Source of the DNA: Halobellus litoreus
Lineage (GTDB): Archaea > Halobacteriota > Halobacteria > Halobacteriales > Haloferacaceae
Assembly: GCF_024464595.1 (NCBI RefSeq)
Contig: NZ_JANHAW010000003.1
Coordinates: 466,407 to 530,406, forward strand
Length of the DNA: 64,000 nt
Direction: 5' to 3'
Shown here: piece after piece, positions 35,058 to 43,693 of the stretch
Numbering within the stretch: the first letter of the stretch is position 1
Layout of the letters: each line of letters starts with the position of its first letter
Program-made: the position numbers and the translations under genes
The notes under the pieces: model-generated
Told to the model about the DNA's origin: nothing
The model's input: the letters and a program-made list of their open reading frames with translations, nothing else
The model's database searches: none

Positions 35058-35849
35058 ATGGTGTCAAACGACGACGGGAGCCGAACGATACAATCGGTGG
35101 ACAATAGCCTCTCTATCCTTGAATTTCTCTATTCTACGGGCCCGAGTTCCCTTACTGTTATCGCCGATGCAGTTGACCTATCCCCTGGGTCGACGCATAC
35201 TCACTTAGCTACGCTCCGAAAACACAATTATATTGAGAAGAATAATGATCAGTATCAACTGAACCGACGCCTGATTAGCCTCGGTGAACGAGCACGGAAC
35301 CAGCTTGATATCTATCAAGCGGCAAGGAAACCACTGCACTCTCTTGCAGAGGAGACAGGTGAAGCCGCTCATTTGATACAGGAGTACGAGGGATTCGTTC
35401 TTCTATTATACGAGGTGTACGGGACGAACGCTATTGGTGTGGAATATCACGCCCGGAAACGGGACCGACTAATACGGCATCTTCACTGCACTGCGTCGGG
35501 GAAAGCACTGCTTTCCCAGCTCCCTCGAAACCGGGTAGAGTCCATTATCGAGTCATCCGGTCTGATGAAGAATACCCCCAACACGATCACCGATCCAGAG
35601 AAACTCTTTGATGAAATTGAGAAAATTGACGAACAGGGCTACGCGATATCGGACGAGGAGCAAATGCTCGGTATGAGGGCTGTTGGGGCACCTGTAATGA
35701 GGGTGGACGGAACGGTTGCTGGAGCGATCAGTGTCTCAGGGCCACCTTCACGACTTAACGGAGACCGTTTTGAGGAGACACTCAAAAACGAAGTCCTGCA
35801 GGCAGTTGAAGTGACCGAGATCAACCTCAATTCAAATGCTCAGAGGTAA
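35058..35849 (+). CDS. IclR-family transcriptional regulator
   Basis: A 263-residue IclR protein. The N-terminal winged helix-turn-helix begins IQSVDNSLSILEFLYSTG, with recognition region LSPGSTHTHLATLRKHNYIE. The C-terminal effector-binding domain has RDRLIRHLHCTASGKALLSQLP and AVGAPVMRVDGTVAGAISVSGP. IclR proteins in haloarchaea control sugar and glycerol catabolism. Being the last + strand gene of the catabolic array it probably senses the substrate or an intermediate and controls it. TATA box and an inverted repeat lie just upstream. Confidence 0.92.
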   Translation: MVSNDDGSRTIQSVDNSLSILEFLYSTGPSSLTVIADAVDLSPGSTHTHLATLRKHNYIEKNNDQYQLNRRLISLGERARNQLDIYQAARKPLHSLAEETGEAAHLIQEYEGFVLLLYEVYGTNAIGVEYHARKRDRLIRHLHCTASGKALLSQLPRNRVESIIESSGLMKNTPNTITDPEKLFDEIEKIDEQGYAISDEEQMLGMRAVGAPVMRVDGTVAGAISVSGPPSRLNGDRFEETLKNEVLQAVEVTEINLNSNAQR

Positions 35850-36841
35850 GCGGTTGAAGCGGACTCATAACAGGGCTGCAGACCATATTGGGGTGCATTG
35901 CCGGAACCTCCCAGGAGAACATAACCTGTCAGCGGTAAGGAACCGATATCATTACATATCTAGGCTTGTAATGGAAACAATAGATTGATAAAAATTCCAT
36001 CTTCGTAGCTGACGTTGATCCCCATTCAAGCTCTATCAGAGGCTCATTTTCCTCGCTCGTCTGATCATTACGAGCACAGGCTTGCAATAGAGGAGGGTGT
36101 TGATAATCTCTCTAGGAAAATGCGTTCAAGATCTTCTCGGTAAGCAGAGCTAGATTTTCTTCAGCCTCGGCGAAGTAAAGCTTCGAGCCAAGATAGTAAA
36201 AAGGAGAATGCGATTCCAAGTGAGAAGGGTGGAAATCGGAACTCCATCGGACGAGTAAACCCGGAACTCAATCCGAAACCCCCGTTATTCTACAATTGTT
36301 TCACCCACGTTGGATCTTATACCGCCGCAAATTAGAATCAAGCGTTACCAACTTGGCTCAATGTTCTGACCTCTGCACCGATTTTGGCATCATCAAAAAA
36401 ATTCCACACGCGTAGACCGGCATAGCTTTACAACACTAATGCTGTAATAATCGACTTTTGCAACGCCGCGAATACGATGAATTACGATTATAATGAATTA
36501 AAAGAATCATATACGCGTCAACTGGGGTGAGTGCAACAGAACCCGCGGAATATTTCCGAAGAGAAAGGGGATGGCTTTTTGAGAGAGCCAAATCTATCGG
36601 TGAATAGGGCTCAAGAGCCATCGTCACAGTATGGGTGAAAAAATTGCAGATACGAGAATTCTACAGCGACCGACAGCATACGAAGGTTAGTTTGTAAAAC
36701 GCACCCCTCAGAGTGGGAGCACGCTCGGAGGTAAGCCCCGTGGCTGGTAACTCTGAACGTTTCTATATGGTATTCACGGCATAGCTGAGCGTATCCGTAT
36801 TCGGTGGAGATTGGGGGGAATAATCTGAGCGTTCTAAGGAC
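35850..36841. other. gene-poor A/T-rich gap
   Basis: About 990 bases without a credible gene. Stops are frequent in all frames, and the only longer frame (36436-36627, minus) has no homology I know. It could be eroded mobile DNA near the island's right border. Confidence 0.4.
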
Positions 36842-38050
36842 TTAGGAGTCGAAACGGTCAAGCACACTCTCGGCAATGTGGTCGCCAAAGGGAAGCGAAC
36901 AGGTTAGCCCAGGGGAGACGGCATTTAGGACGTGCGTCGAGTCCGTGCCGTGTTTGAACAGGGGATTTTTCACGAGTTCGCCATCGGATGAGACAACTTG
37001 AGCACGAATACCCGCGAAGCTCGGCCGTAGGTCGGTCGCTTCAACTCCGGGCACGAGCCGCTGTGCGGCTGCAACGAACTTTTGTTTGCGATAGGACTTG
37101 TTCATCTCGTCCCAGGCAACTTGGATCATCTTCCGATTCGATATCAACCGTTGAAACCCCCGGAAACCTAGCGTTTCCACCAGCTCCGAAATATTGAGGT
37201 TGGTATTGTCGTATGCTTCGCGCCCGAAGGCCAACACTGCGTTAGGGCCGACTATCACTTTGTTGTCAGTACGTCTCGTGTAGTGAACGCCTAGGAAGGG
37301 TAGTTCGGGGTCCGGAGTCGGGTATATCATAGACCGACAGGTGGCTCGCTTTTCCGGCACGACCTCGTAGTATTCTCCGCGGAAGGGAACCACTTGGTAG
37401 CCTTCGCCCACGCCGAACTTTGCGGCAAGCTTATCAGCGTACAGGCCGGCGGCGTTAACCACGTACCGTCCGACCAGGCTGCCGCTGGACGTCGAAAGGT
37501 GGAAACTGTCCGACCTTTCGACAACCTCGTCGACACGGGTGTCGGTGTAGATGTCAACCCCAGCGGCCTCTGCATCCCGGGCGAGCGAGTAGACGTACTG
37601 CTGAGAGTCGATGGACGCAGCGCCCGGTGCCCGCAGCGCCGCCTGTCCAGACACGTGTGGTTCGTACTCTGCAATAGTGTCCTGTCCTCTGAGGAATTCG
37701 GTCTCGACACCGTTCTCCGCGGCCTGTTCCTGCAGTTTTTCGAGACGTTGCTCCTCGGCGTTGGACTGGGCGACGACGAGTACGCCGCACTCGTCGATTG
37801 GCACATCGTTCTTAGCAGCGTATTCTTTCATCCGTCGAGTTCCCTCGGTGGCAAATCTGGCCTTGAGCGATCCAGGTTCGTAATTGAATCCAGGGTGAAG
37901 AACGCCGGAGTTCCGGCCCGATTGGTGCTGAGCTAAGTGATGTTCTTTTTCGACCAAGGCGATGTCTAGGTCGGACGCTGTCGCAAGCGAGCGGGCGATA
38001 GAGCAGCCGACACAGCCGGCGCCTACAACAATAATATCGTGCTTTTTCAT
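36842..38050 (-). CDS. lhgO: L-2-hydroxyglutarate oxidase (LhgO type)
   Basis: A 402-residue FAD-dependent oxidoreductase of the DAO superfamily. It starts KKHDIIVVGAGCVGCSIARS (dinucleotide fold), then shows the LhgO-typical HQSGRNSGVLHPGFNY and, later, PELPFLGVHYTRR, VIVGPNAVLAFGRE and RPSFAGIRAQVV. LhgO oxidises L-2-hydroxyglutarate to 2-oxoglutarate and passes electrons to quinone. The ATG at 38050 directly precedes the fold; the frame is open 28 codons further without homology. On the minus strand, alone, at the right end of the island. Confidence 0.88.
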   Translation of the reverse strand: MKKHDIIVVGAGCVGCSIARSLATASDLDIALVEKEHHLAQHQSGRNSGVLHPGFNYEPGSLKARFATEGTRRMKEYAAKNDVPIDECGVLVVAQSNAEEQRLEKLQEQAAENGVETEFLRGQDTIAEYEPHVSGQAALRAPGAASIDSQQYVYSLARDAEAAGVDIYTDTRVDEVVERSDSFHLSTSSGSLVGRYVVNAAGLYADKLAAKFGVGEGYQVVPFRGEYYEVVPEKRATCRSMIYPTPDPELPFLGVHYTRRTDNKVIVGPNAVLAFGREAYDNTNLNISELVETLGFRGFQRLISNRKMIQVAWDEMNKSYRKQKFVAAAQRLVPGVEATDLRPSFAGIRAQVVSSDGELVKNPLFKHGTDSTHVLNAVSPGLTCSLPFGDHIAESVLDRFDS

Positions 38051-38476
38051 CAGTGTATAGTAATGGTTGGCGCCGCGAGTAATTATAATTTGGATTTTCG
38101 TAGTGACTGCTGCCAGGCCCGTCTCGTACGCCATTCAAGACCCAATTGGAACGATAGTGAGACTTACTCACTTGCTCCTACTCGGGCTCAGATTGATATT
38201 AGTTATCAGGATAATAGTACGTACCAATCGTATTGGAAATCCCTCGCGAGCGTTTGGTTGCAGGTGTAGTGGCCTTGTTGTTCCGGTATAAAGCGGTTGA
38301 CTTTGAGAATGTGTTACGCACCGGTGGGGGTTGTAGACGGTCGCTTTCAGCAGTACCCCGGAACTCCAGCCATCACTAATGGCACGACCGGCGCCGCCGT
38401 GCGTGCGCTTAGTTGACGAGAAGACGGTTTCTGATATTGAGCGCTGGTGGTACCGATCTAAGTCTATGCGGGCGTT
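38051..38476. other. intergenic region
   Basis: About 425 bases upstream of lhgO. It should contain the lhgO promoter; otherwise nothing recognisable was seen. Confidence 0.35.
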
Positions 38477-38643
38477 ATGAGCGTGCTCTTCGTTTCAGAA
38501 GCCACGACGCTGCTCTGCCTCGATGTCGAAACGGCCGACCGAATCGCAAATGCGCGTTCACGTCCTTCGCGTCGCTACTCGGTTCGCCATCAATCTTGCT
38601 TGCAGTTGATGATTCCATCTCACACCTCCTCACTGAGGAATAA
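38477..38643 (+). pseudogene. frameshifted copy of the 55-residue protein at 58.2 kb
   Basis: Begins MSVLFVSEATTLLCLDVE; after a one-base loss near 38531 the next frame continues GRPNRKCAFTSFASLLG and SPSILLAVDDSISHLLTEE to the stop. The intact relative at 58152-58319 has MSVFVVSEDPTLLFLG, AFNSFASLLG and PPSILLAAGESISQFVTGE. Length is 167 nt against 168, so a single deletion killed it. It sits beside IS6-type debris. Confidence 0.65.
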
Positions 38644-39058
38644 GCGATCCCACCTATACACCGACCTGAGGTGCTTCTCCCGTCAATGAGACAACCACAA
38701 ACGTGACACCGACGACCGAGGCCCGAACACTGGTTCGGACCGCTATCTGTCGGGATTCCGGCCAACCCGACGCCAAGGTAGGCTTGAGTTAGCAATCGAA
38801 TACTGCGAGGCCTATGCGGATTGTACAGTGAGTTCCGAGCACGGCTTACCGACACCGAATGAGGTACTTCTCCGAACAGCGTCTCGGGGGAGTAGAAAGA
38901 CGAGAGAGGTACTATTCTCCAGAGGGGTGTCACAGCGGTACTCCTAGAGTATTCATTCCAGTTTCGTAGCTTGATACTCAAAGAACCACGGAGTGGGATC
39001 CCACGCCGACCGTTGCGTTCTGAGACTGTTTTTAAATATATTAGAATGCATAAAAAGT
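38644..39058. other. eroded DNA between pseudogene and IS6 remnants
   Basis: About 415 bases. One + strand frame from about 38690 to 38945 is open and reads like a degraded Arg/Glu-rich protein, but without a good start or family. No intact gene. Confidence 0.3.
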
Positions 39059-39115
39059 GATACTATCTAATTACTACCCTCTGTCGGCGTTCGATATATA
39101 ACGTTTGGTGAGGCT
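39059..39115 (+). mobile_element. second, eroded IS6-type end
   Basis: GATACTATCTAATTACTACC and the following CGGCGTTCG resemble the left end of the complete remnant at 39199 (GGTACTGTCTAGTTAAC ... TGGCGTTCG), same orientation. A nested or duplicated end, beyond recognition after about 55 bases. Confidence 0.4.
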
Positions 39116-39198
39116 ATTAGATGCTATTGTGATTCAAGATTAATATAAGTTCAAGGACAGTATTACGCTCATATTGGATATAAAAATTATATTTCTTT

Positions 39199-39993
39199 GG
39201 TACTGTCTAGTTAACAGCCTCAGCTGGCGTTCGACCATTGAGCGCTTGATGCGGTCGGTGAACGTTATAGTAGTACGCAAACTGTGCAAGCTACTGGGCG
39301 GTGGCAGGCCGACTGCCGACCCACGAGTGATCAAAGCGGTCAGTCCTCATTTTGAGGGTCTGAAACCACTTTTCGATGAGTTTTCGGTCGATATAGTCTA
39401 GGTGACCGCTCAACCCGACGCGAAAGAGGGCAGTCAGATAGCCGTAGCCATCAACTAGGTACTCAGTGTCCGAGAGATCGTGTTTCCCGGCGAGTTGCTG
39501 GAAAAAACTCAGTTGCTGGATCGGTTCCTCGCCGTTCGAAGAGATCGACGCCAAGCAGTAATTTTGAGTCGAGGTCTGTTGCAGCGTATCCCCAAGACAA
39601 CTCGCCGTTGATGCTGACAACGGTCTCGTTGACAGCGCCCGCATCGGCTTCACCGTCACCAGAACGCACAGCGTGCTGGTTGGCTCACGAGAGCTTCGCT
39701 CTCGGGAACGACTGCGAGTCAGGAACGCTGTCAGCGAGCCGATGTACCACTGCCAATCCGCTTGATGAGTCCGTTTTACACCGATAGAGCGAAGAATCAC
39801 TTCTGTCTCTCTGAGTGAACAACCAGTCGCGTGGCGTCGGACGGCGAACGCCTTGACGGACGTCGCCGTCCGCTCACGCTCCCAACATTCTTTGAAATCG
39901 CCGCGTAACACTCGCTGAGCAGGTCTGCGAGCATTGTCCCAAGCAAACGCCAAGACCAGCTCACTTCTCAAACTGGCTTGACTAGACAGTACC
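39199..39993 (-). mobile_element. IS6-type insertion sequence, inactive
   Basis: A 795-bp element bounded by perfect 13-bp inverted repeats GGTACTGTCTAGT (39199-39211 and complement 39981-39993). The 8 bases outside each end differ (ATTTCTTT and CCTCACTG), so no target duplication is seen. The single internal transposase gene is broken. Size, terminal repeats and transposase motifs are of the IS6 family. Confidence 0.8.
39239..39971 (-). pseudogene. IS6-type transposase, frameshifted
   Basis: Family motifs occur in order but in different frames. KAFAVRRHATGCSLRETEVIL and TDTEYLVDGYGYLTALFR with KLIEKWFQTLKMRTDRF are in one frame. The catalytic-core stretch AVNETVVSINGELSW and DLDSKLLLGVDLFERRGTD is in another (39463-39669). 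At least two frameshifts separate them. The first catalytic Asp of VDET is Asn here. The reading starts from a TTG, and the C-terminus near 39240 matches the end of the 11.3 kb remnant. Confidence 0.75.
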
Positions 39994-40068
39994 CCTCACT
40001 GGTAACGGTATTCGTAGGTGACAATATCCGTTCGACAGTTGCGTACGAGAGTGATCAGGAGTCGCGAC

Positions 40069-40581
40069 CTAATTCAACACCCAGAAGCGGTAGTTGAGAT
40101 AGGCGGCGAAGGAGACCCACAGGAGATACGGGACGAGGAGGAGAGCTGCCCGTCGATCAACGCGGTCGAATGCCCACATTGTTGCGACGATGAGTAGCCA
40201 GAGCAGTCCGATCACGGCCAGCCCCCAGCCGATCTCCTGCATACCGAAGAAGACTACCGACCATCCCACGTTGAAAGCGAAGTGAACCACGAATACGCCG
40301 AACCCGACCCGGGCTTCGCGAGGTGACGAATCGAGTCGTCGCCAGACGAGCCATAGCGCGACTCCGATGAGTGCGAACAGGGCCGTCCAAACGGGACCGA
40401 ATACCCAGTTCGGTGGCGCAAGCATCGGCCGCTGAAGGGTGTCGTACCACGTGCCGAGACCTTGTGCCGTGAAGATGGACCCGGAAGCCCCGACGATTTC
40501 GACAGTCAGGATGGTGATTGCGAGCGCGAGGATCGGGCGATGGCGTGGAAACCGGCGAAAACGGGACACAAGTGATGCCAT
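40069..40581 (-). CDS. tspO: TspO/MBR family protein
   Basis: A 170-residue, five-helix tryptophan-rich sensory protein. Family marks are PMLAPPNWVFGPVWTALFAL (loop and second helix), FAFNVGWSVVFFG and the C-terminal PYLLWVSFAAYLNYRFWVLN. TspO binds porphyrins and related molecules in the membrane and modulates stress or tetrapyrrole handling. Complete length. First gene to the right of the IS6 element, with the same strand as the following membrane-protein group. Confidence 0.9.
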   Translation of the reverse strand: MASLVSRFRRFPRHRPILALAITILTVEIVGASGSIFTAQGLGTWYDTLQRPMLAPPNWVFGPVWTALFALIGVALWLVWRRLDSSPREARVGFGVFVVHFAFNVGWSVVFFGMQEIGWGLAVIGLLWLLIVATMWAFDRVDRRAALLLVPYLLWVSFAAYLNYRFWVLN

Positions 40582-40725
40582 ATGATCCGATTAGGGCTCT
40601 CGACTCAAAAGTACGGACGTCGAATCCTGGCCGCGGTCGACGTTCTCTCAGAAGAAATTTCTCCATACCTCAACAACAGATCGTTACACCCACTTTCCGC
40701 ACACAGGCACGCGATTCCGCCCTCG

Positions 40726-41394
40726 TCATCCGGCGACCTGTGCTATCGCGACGGCTTCCCGGTAGCAGGCGACGGCCAGCAACAGATACCCGCCGACCAG
40801 GACCGCCAACTCACGGCGTGTCAGCGACCAGTCCCTCGGGGAACGTACTCTTTCGAACTCCTCCTTCCACCGGGGGCCGGATTCCTGATGCCACAGCATT
40901 ACGCCCCGCGTCGCGACCACGATCGCGACGAGCGCCGTGATCTCCATCGGCCCGCTTCGTTCGACGAGCACGGCCAGCGACGGTGCGATTCGCTCACCCG
41001 TCCCGATGGCAAGCGATCCGGTCCCCCAGACTGCCCCGTACCAAGGCGCTTGGACGACCTCGATGACGTATCCCATCGGTGTGTTCACCGACCGGAGCGT
41101 GTTCGCGCCGATCGCGATCAGGGAGACCCCGACGTTCCACCCGAACAGCCACAGGAATTCTCGCGTGATACTCCCTGCGTATCCAGTGGCTGCGCCCGGA
41201 TTTCCGCCGCGTAACAGCTCCTGGGGAAGCAAGAGGTAGCTGAGAATCCAAGCCGCCGTGAACACGCTCGCGACGACGACCCACAGCGAAACGAACCGGA
41301 CGAGAACGTCGTCGTGGTTGACATACCACCCGATTCGTTCCGAGACCCGACTGACCGGCCCGGTCGCGTTCGACGCCGCCATACGGGCAGCCAT
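40726..41394 (-). CDS. SpoIIM-like (DUF95) membrane protein
   Basis: A 222-residue membrane protein with about five or six hydrophobic segments. The central WLFGWNVGVSLIAIGAN and the later ERSGPMEITALVAIVVATRG resemble the SpoIIM/DUF95 family (HGPLEIT-type motif), a moderate match. Function in archaea unknown. The ATG at 41394 overlaps the stop of the CPBP pseudogene as TGATG, which fixes the start and shows the two were once coupled. Confidence 0.65.
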   Translation of the reverse strand: MAARMAASNATGPVSRVSERIGWYVNHDDVLVRFVSLWVVVASVFTAAWILSYLLLPQELLRGGNPGAATGYAGSITREFLWLFGWNVGVSLIAIGANTLRSVNTPMGYVIEVVQAPWYGAVWGTGSLAIGTGERIAPSLAVLVERSGPMEITALVAIVVATRGVMLWHQESGPRWKEEFERVRSPRDWSLTRRELAVLVGGYLLLAVACYREAVAIAQVAG

Positions 41395-42027
41395 CACGCA
41401 CCGTTAACAAATATAGTAGCGGGTTGGACGATCAGGGCCAAGGACGTCCCAGCAATGGTGACAAGGGCGACGACGGAGACGGTGAGCGTCGTGACGAGAA
41501 GTCCAAGTCCGAGAATCGTCGTCGCACCCGCGACACCCCCCGAAGAGGTAGTAGTTCAGGAGCGCGTTGCCGCCCGCGTGCAAGAGTATCGCCGGCAGGA
41601 CGCTCCCGTCGGATCGGTTCGTGAGCCACGTCGATAGGATCGAGAGTTCGACGAGCTAGAGCAGAGAGAGGCCGAGTGGAAGCGTCTGTTGGATGGTGCC
41701 CGGAATGAAAACCAGCGGGAGATGGCCACCCGGCCCAGACGACGCCAACGATGAACCCGGCTGTGAGCGGGCTGTACGTTGGGGTGCTGGCAGGAGGAGC
41801 CCGCGCCAGCCGGGTCCCTCGAGGCCGCCGCCGAACAGGATGATGAACCCGAGAAAGAGCGGAGACTCGACGATGCCCGGAAGCACGTCCGGTGTCACGA
41901 CGCCATCGAAGAGAGCAACGTAGATCACGGCGGCACCGAGAAACAGGGCGACCGAGAACGCGAGGGCAAAGGCGTAGTACCGTAGCGCGACACGAACCTC
42001 GAAGATTTCCCGAAGCCACGCCGTCAC
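41394..42027 (-). pseudogene. CPBP-type intramembrane protease, broken
   Basis: CPBP-family segments follow each other in changing frames: LFGGGLEGPGWRGLLLP, then YSPLTAGFIVGVVWAGW, then HLPLVFIPGTIQQTLPLGL, an in-frame TAG, then WLTNRSDGSVLPAILLHAGG, and finally TTILGLGLLVTTLTVSVVAL to the stop. At least three frameshifts plus a stop codon. The catalytic EExxxR is also altered (LEGPGWR, second Glu lost). It was coupled to the SpoIIM-like gene. An intact CPBP gene lies 1.7 kb away. Confidence 0.75.
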
Positions 42028-42101
42028 GTATCGATTCGCTGTCCGGACGAGGACAATACGTCTCGTCGCCTCGGGGTGTGAGAGATCCCAGTACTCCTCG
42101 C

Positions 42102-42968
42102 TTAGTCAGGTTGTGTTTCAGTTCTCGCGTGTGGTTGGGTTCTGGAGGAACTGCGGGGGATGGCGCGGATGAATCGAGTCGTGAGTCCGAGCCCCGTGAG
42201 ACTCAGGAGAGAGAAGAGTACGATCTGGGGGAGGGGTACCAGTTGGCCGCTCTGGAGCATAAATACGATCATAGCGAGGACCGCGAGGCCGAGAGTGGTG
42301 CCTTTCACAAGGAGGATGCCGGTGAAGACGTAGCCCCAGGCTCGCTGCTTCCAGAGGAACGCCGCCGAGAGAGCGAACGATGGGACGACGACGCCGAGAT
42401 CCAGTGACTGGATGACGGGAACGGGAAGCGTCGTCTCTGCGATGCTCGGAGGTCTGGTTCCGGCGAGACTCGCTGGGCCGACCTCGGCGAGCCACATCAG
42501 CGCCACGAGTCCGGCGACGAGGGCCTGGAAGGCGACGTATCCACGGACTGGGTGACCGTCGAGTGCCTCCTTCAGGTCTGTCGGATCGATTCGAGCGATG
42601 CCGCCGATAAGCGTGAACAACGTCAGTCCGAACAGCGCGACGTAGACAAGATATAGCTCGTTGAATGCCGTGAGCAATGCATACGAAGCGTACGTATAGA
42701 GAAGGTAGCCTGTGACACCGAGCCAAACGACATAGCCCCGGAGTGACCCCTGATGTGCGTAATAGAGAGCGCCGGCAAGTGCAGGGACGGCGATGCCGAG
42801 CGTCAGCAGGTCCTGCCCGTACAACTGTGGGAGGAGGACCTCGGCGTCCCGGTAGAACTCGGGGACAAACAGTCCGACGCTAGTCGCCACAGTCGCGAGC
42901 AGGAGGGTCAGCGTCGACGCAAAAAGAGAGGACCGAGTGAGGCGTCGAGGCTGTTTCGAGGGCGTCAT
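42102..42968 (-). CDS. multi-pass membrane protein, unknown
   Basis: A 288-residue protein with about eight hydrophobic helices, one short soluble stretch (RIDPTDLKEALDGHPVRG, about 125-145) and a polar Ser/Arg/Thr-rich C-terminus. I do not recognise a characterised family. Its start overlaps the stop of the HemG-like flavodoxin gene as ATGA, so the two are coupled; it might be the membrane electron or ligand partner of that flavodoxin, an inference from position only. Confidence 0.7.
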   Translation of the reverse strand: MTPSKQPRRLTRSSLFASTLTLLLATVATSVGLFVPEFYRDAEVLLPQLYGQDLLTLGIAVPALAGALYYAHQGSLRGYVVWLGVTGYLLYTYASYALLTAFNELYLVYVALFGLTLFTLIGGIARIDPTDLKEALDGHPVRGYVAFQALVAGLVALMWLAEVGPASLAGTRPPSIAETTLPVPVIQSLDLGVVVPSFALSAAFLWKQRAWGYVFTGILLVKGTTLGLAVLAMIVFMLQSGQLVPLPQIVLFSLLSLTGLGLTTRFIRAIPRSSSRTQPHARTETQPD

Positions 42969-43546
42969 ACCGCCGGATCCTCGGTGGTGTCCGGGGAAAC
43001 GCCGAGACGGCCTTCGACGAACGCGGCGACGTCCGACGCGAACGCGTCGACGGCGTCCCAGTCGGTGAACTCGATATCACCGCTCGTTCTCCGGTCCTCG
43101 GTGAGCAGGTCTTTGGCGATCTGCTTCATCATAAGGTGTTTGAGGAACCCGTACTCGGAGAACCGAAGCGCGCCGCCGAACTGCCCGATCCGATCCGGGT
43201 GCCACTCGGTTTCCGCGATGAACGATTCAACGTATCCCGCAGCCTCTTCGTGTTTCTCCTCGTTCGCCGCGGACAGCGAGACCTGAAAGAACGCGGTCGG
43301 CATCCCCGATAGGGCGTCTCGATTGTCGGTGACGAAGTCACAAACCTCGTCTTGGTGTTTGCCGACGTGGATCGACGCGCCCACGACGACGGCGTCGTAC
43401 GCTTCGAAGGTGAACGAGTCCGGTCGATCACGCACGTCGATCGTGCTCGCCTCGTGACCGCGCTCCCTGATTGTGGTCGCGATCCGCTCTGCGATTTTCG
43501 CTGTTTGGCCTTCGCCCGTTCCGTAGAGTATCAGAAAGGAACTCAC
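42965..43546 (-). CDS. flavodoxin-domain protein, HemG-like
   Basis: A 193-residue flavodoxin with strong family resemblance to menaquinone-dependent protoporphyrinogen oxidase HemG: LILYGTGEGQTAKIA (FMN phosphate loop), VVVGASIHVGKH, GMPTAFFQVSLSAA, WHPDRIGQFGGALRF, KHLMMKQIAKDLL and FTDWDAV. HemG oxidises protoporphyrinogen IX using FMN and quinone. Haloarchaea are thought to make heme by the siroheme route, so this activity is not obvious here and another flavin-dependent redox role is possible. Upstream partner in a coupled pair. Confidence 0.85.
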   Translation of the reverse strand: MSSFLILYGTGEGQTAKIAERIATTIRERGHEASTIDVRDRPDSFTFEAYDAVVVGASIHVGKHQDEVCDFVTDNRDALSGMPTAFFQVSLSAANEEKHEEAAGYVESFIAETEWHPDRIGQFGGALRFSEYGFLKHLMMKQIAKDLLTEDRRTSGDIEFTDWDAVDAFASDVAAFVEGRLGVSPDTTEDPAV

Positions 43547-43693
43547 GTATTCTCACACCTCTGCACACTCCTTCGCTGCGGGACTCAATAAATTCTGGTC
43601 GGCCCCGAACTTCCGGCTCAGTCACGGCGCGACGGATGTGTTGGTTCGAGCCGGAGCAACTCCGAACTGGGAAGGTCCGTCGTTGGTGGGTGC

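Noticed and set aside
36531..36544. GGGTTCTGTTGCAC on the minus strand, like the terminal repeat of bacterial IS6 elements
   Set aside because: Single occurrence, no second end, no transposase beside it; the island's own IS6-type ends have a different sequence.
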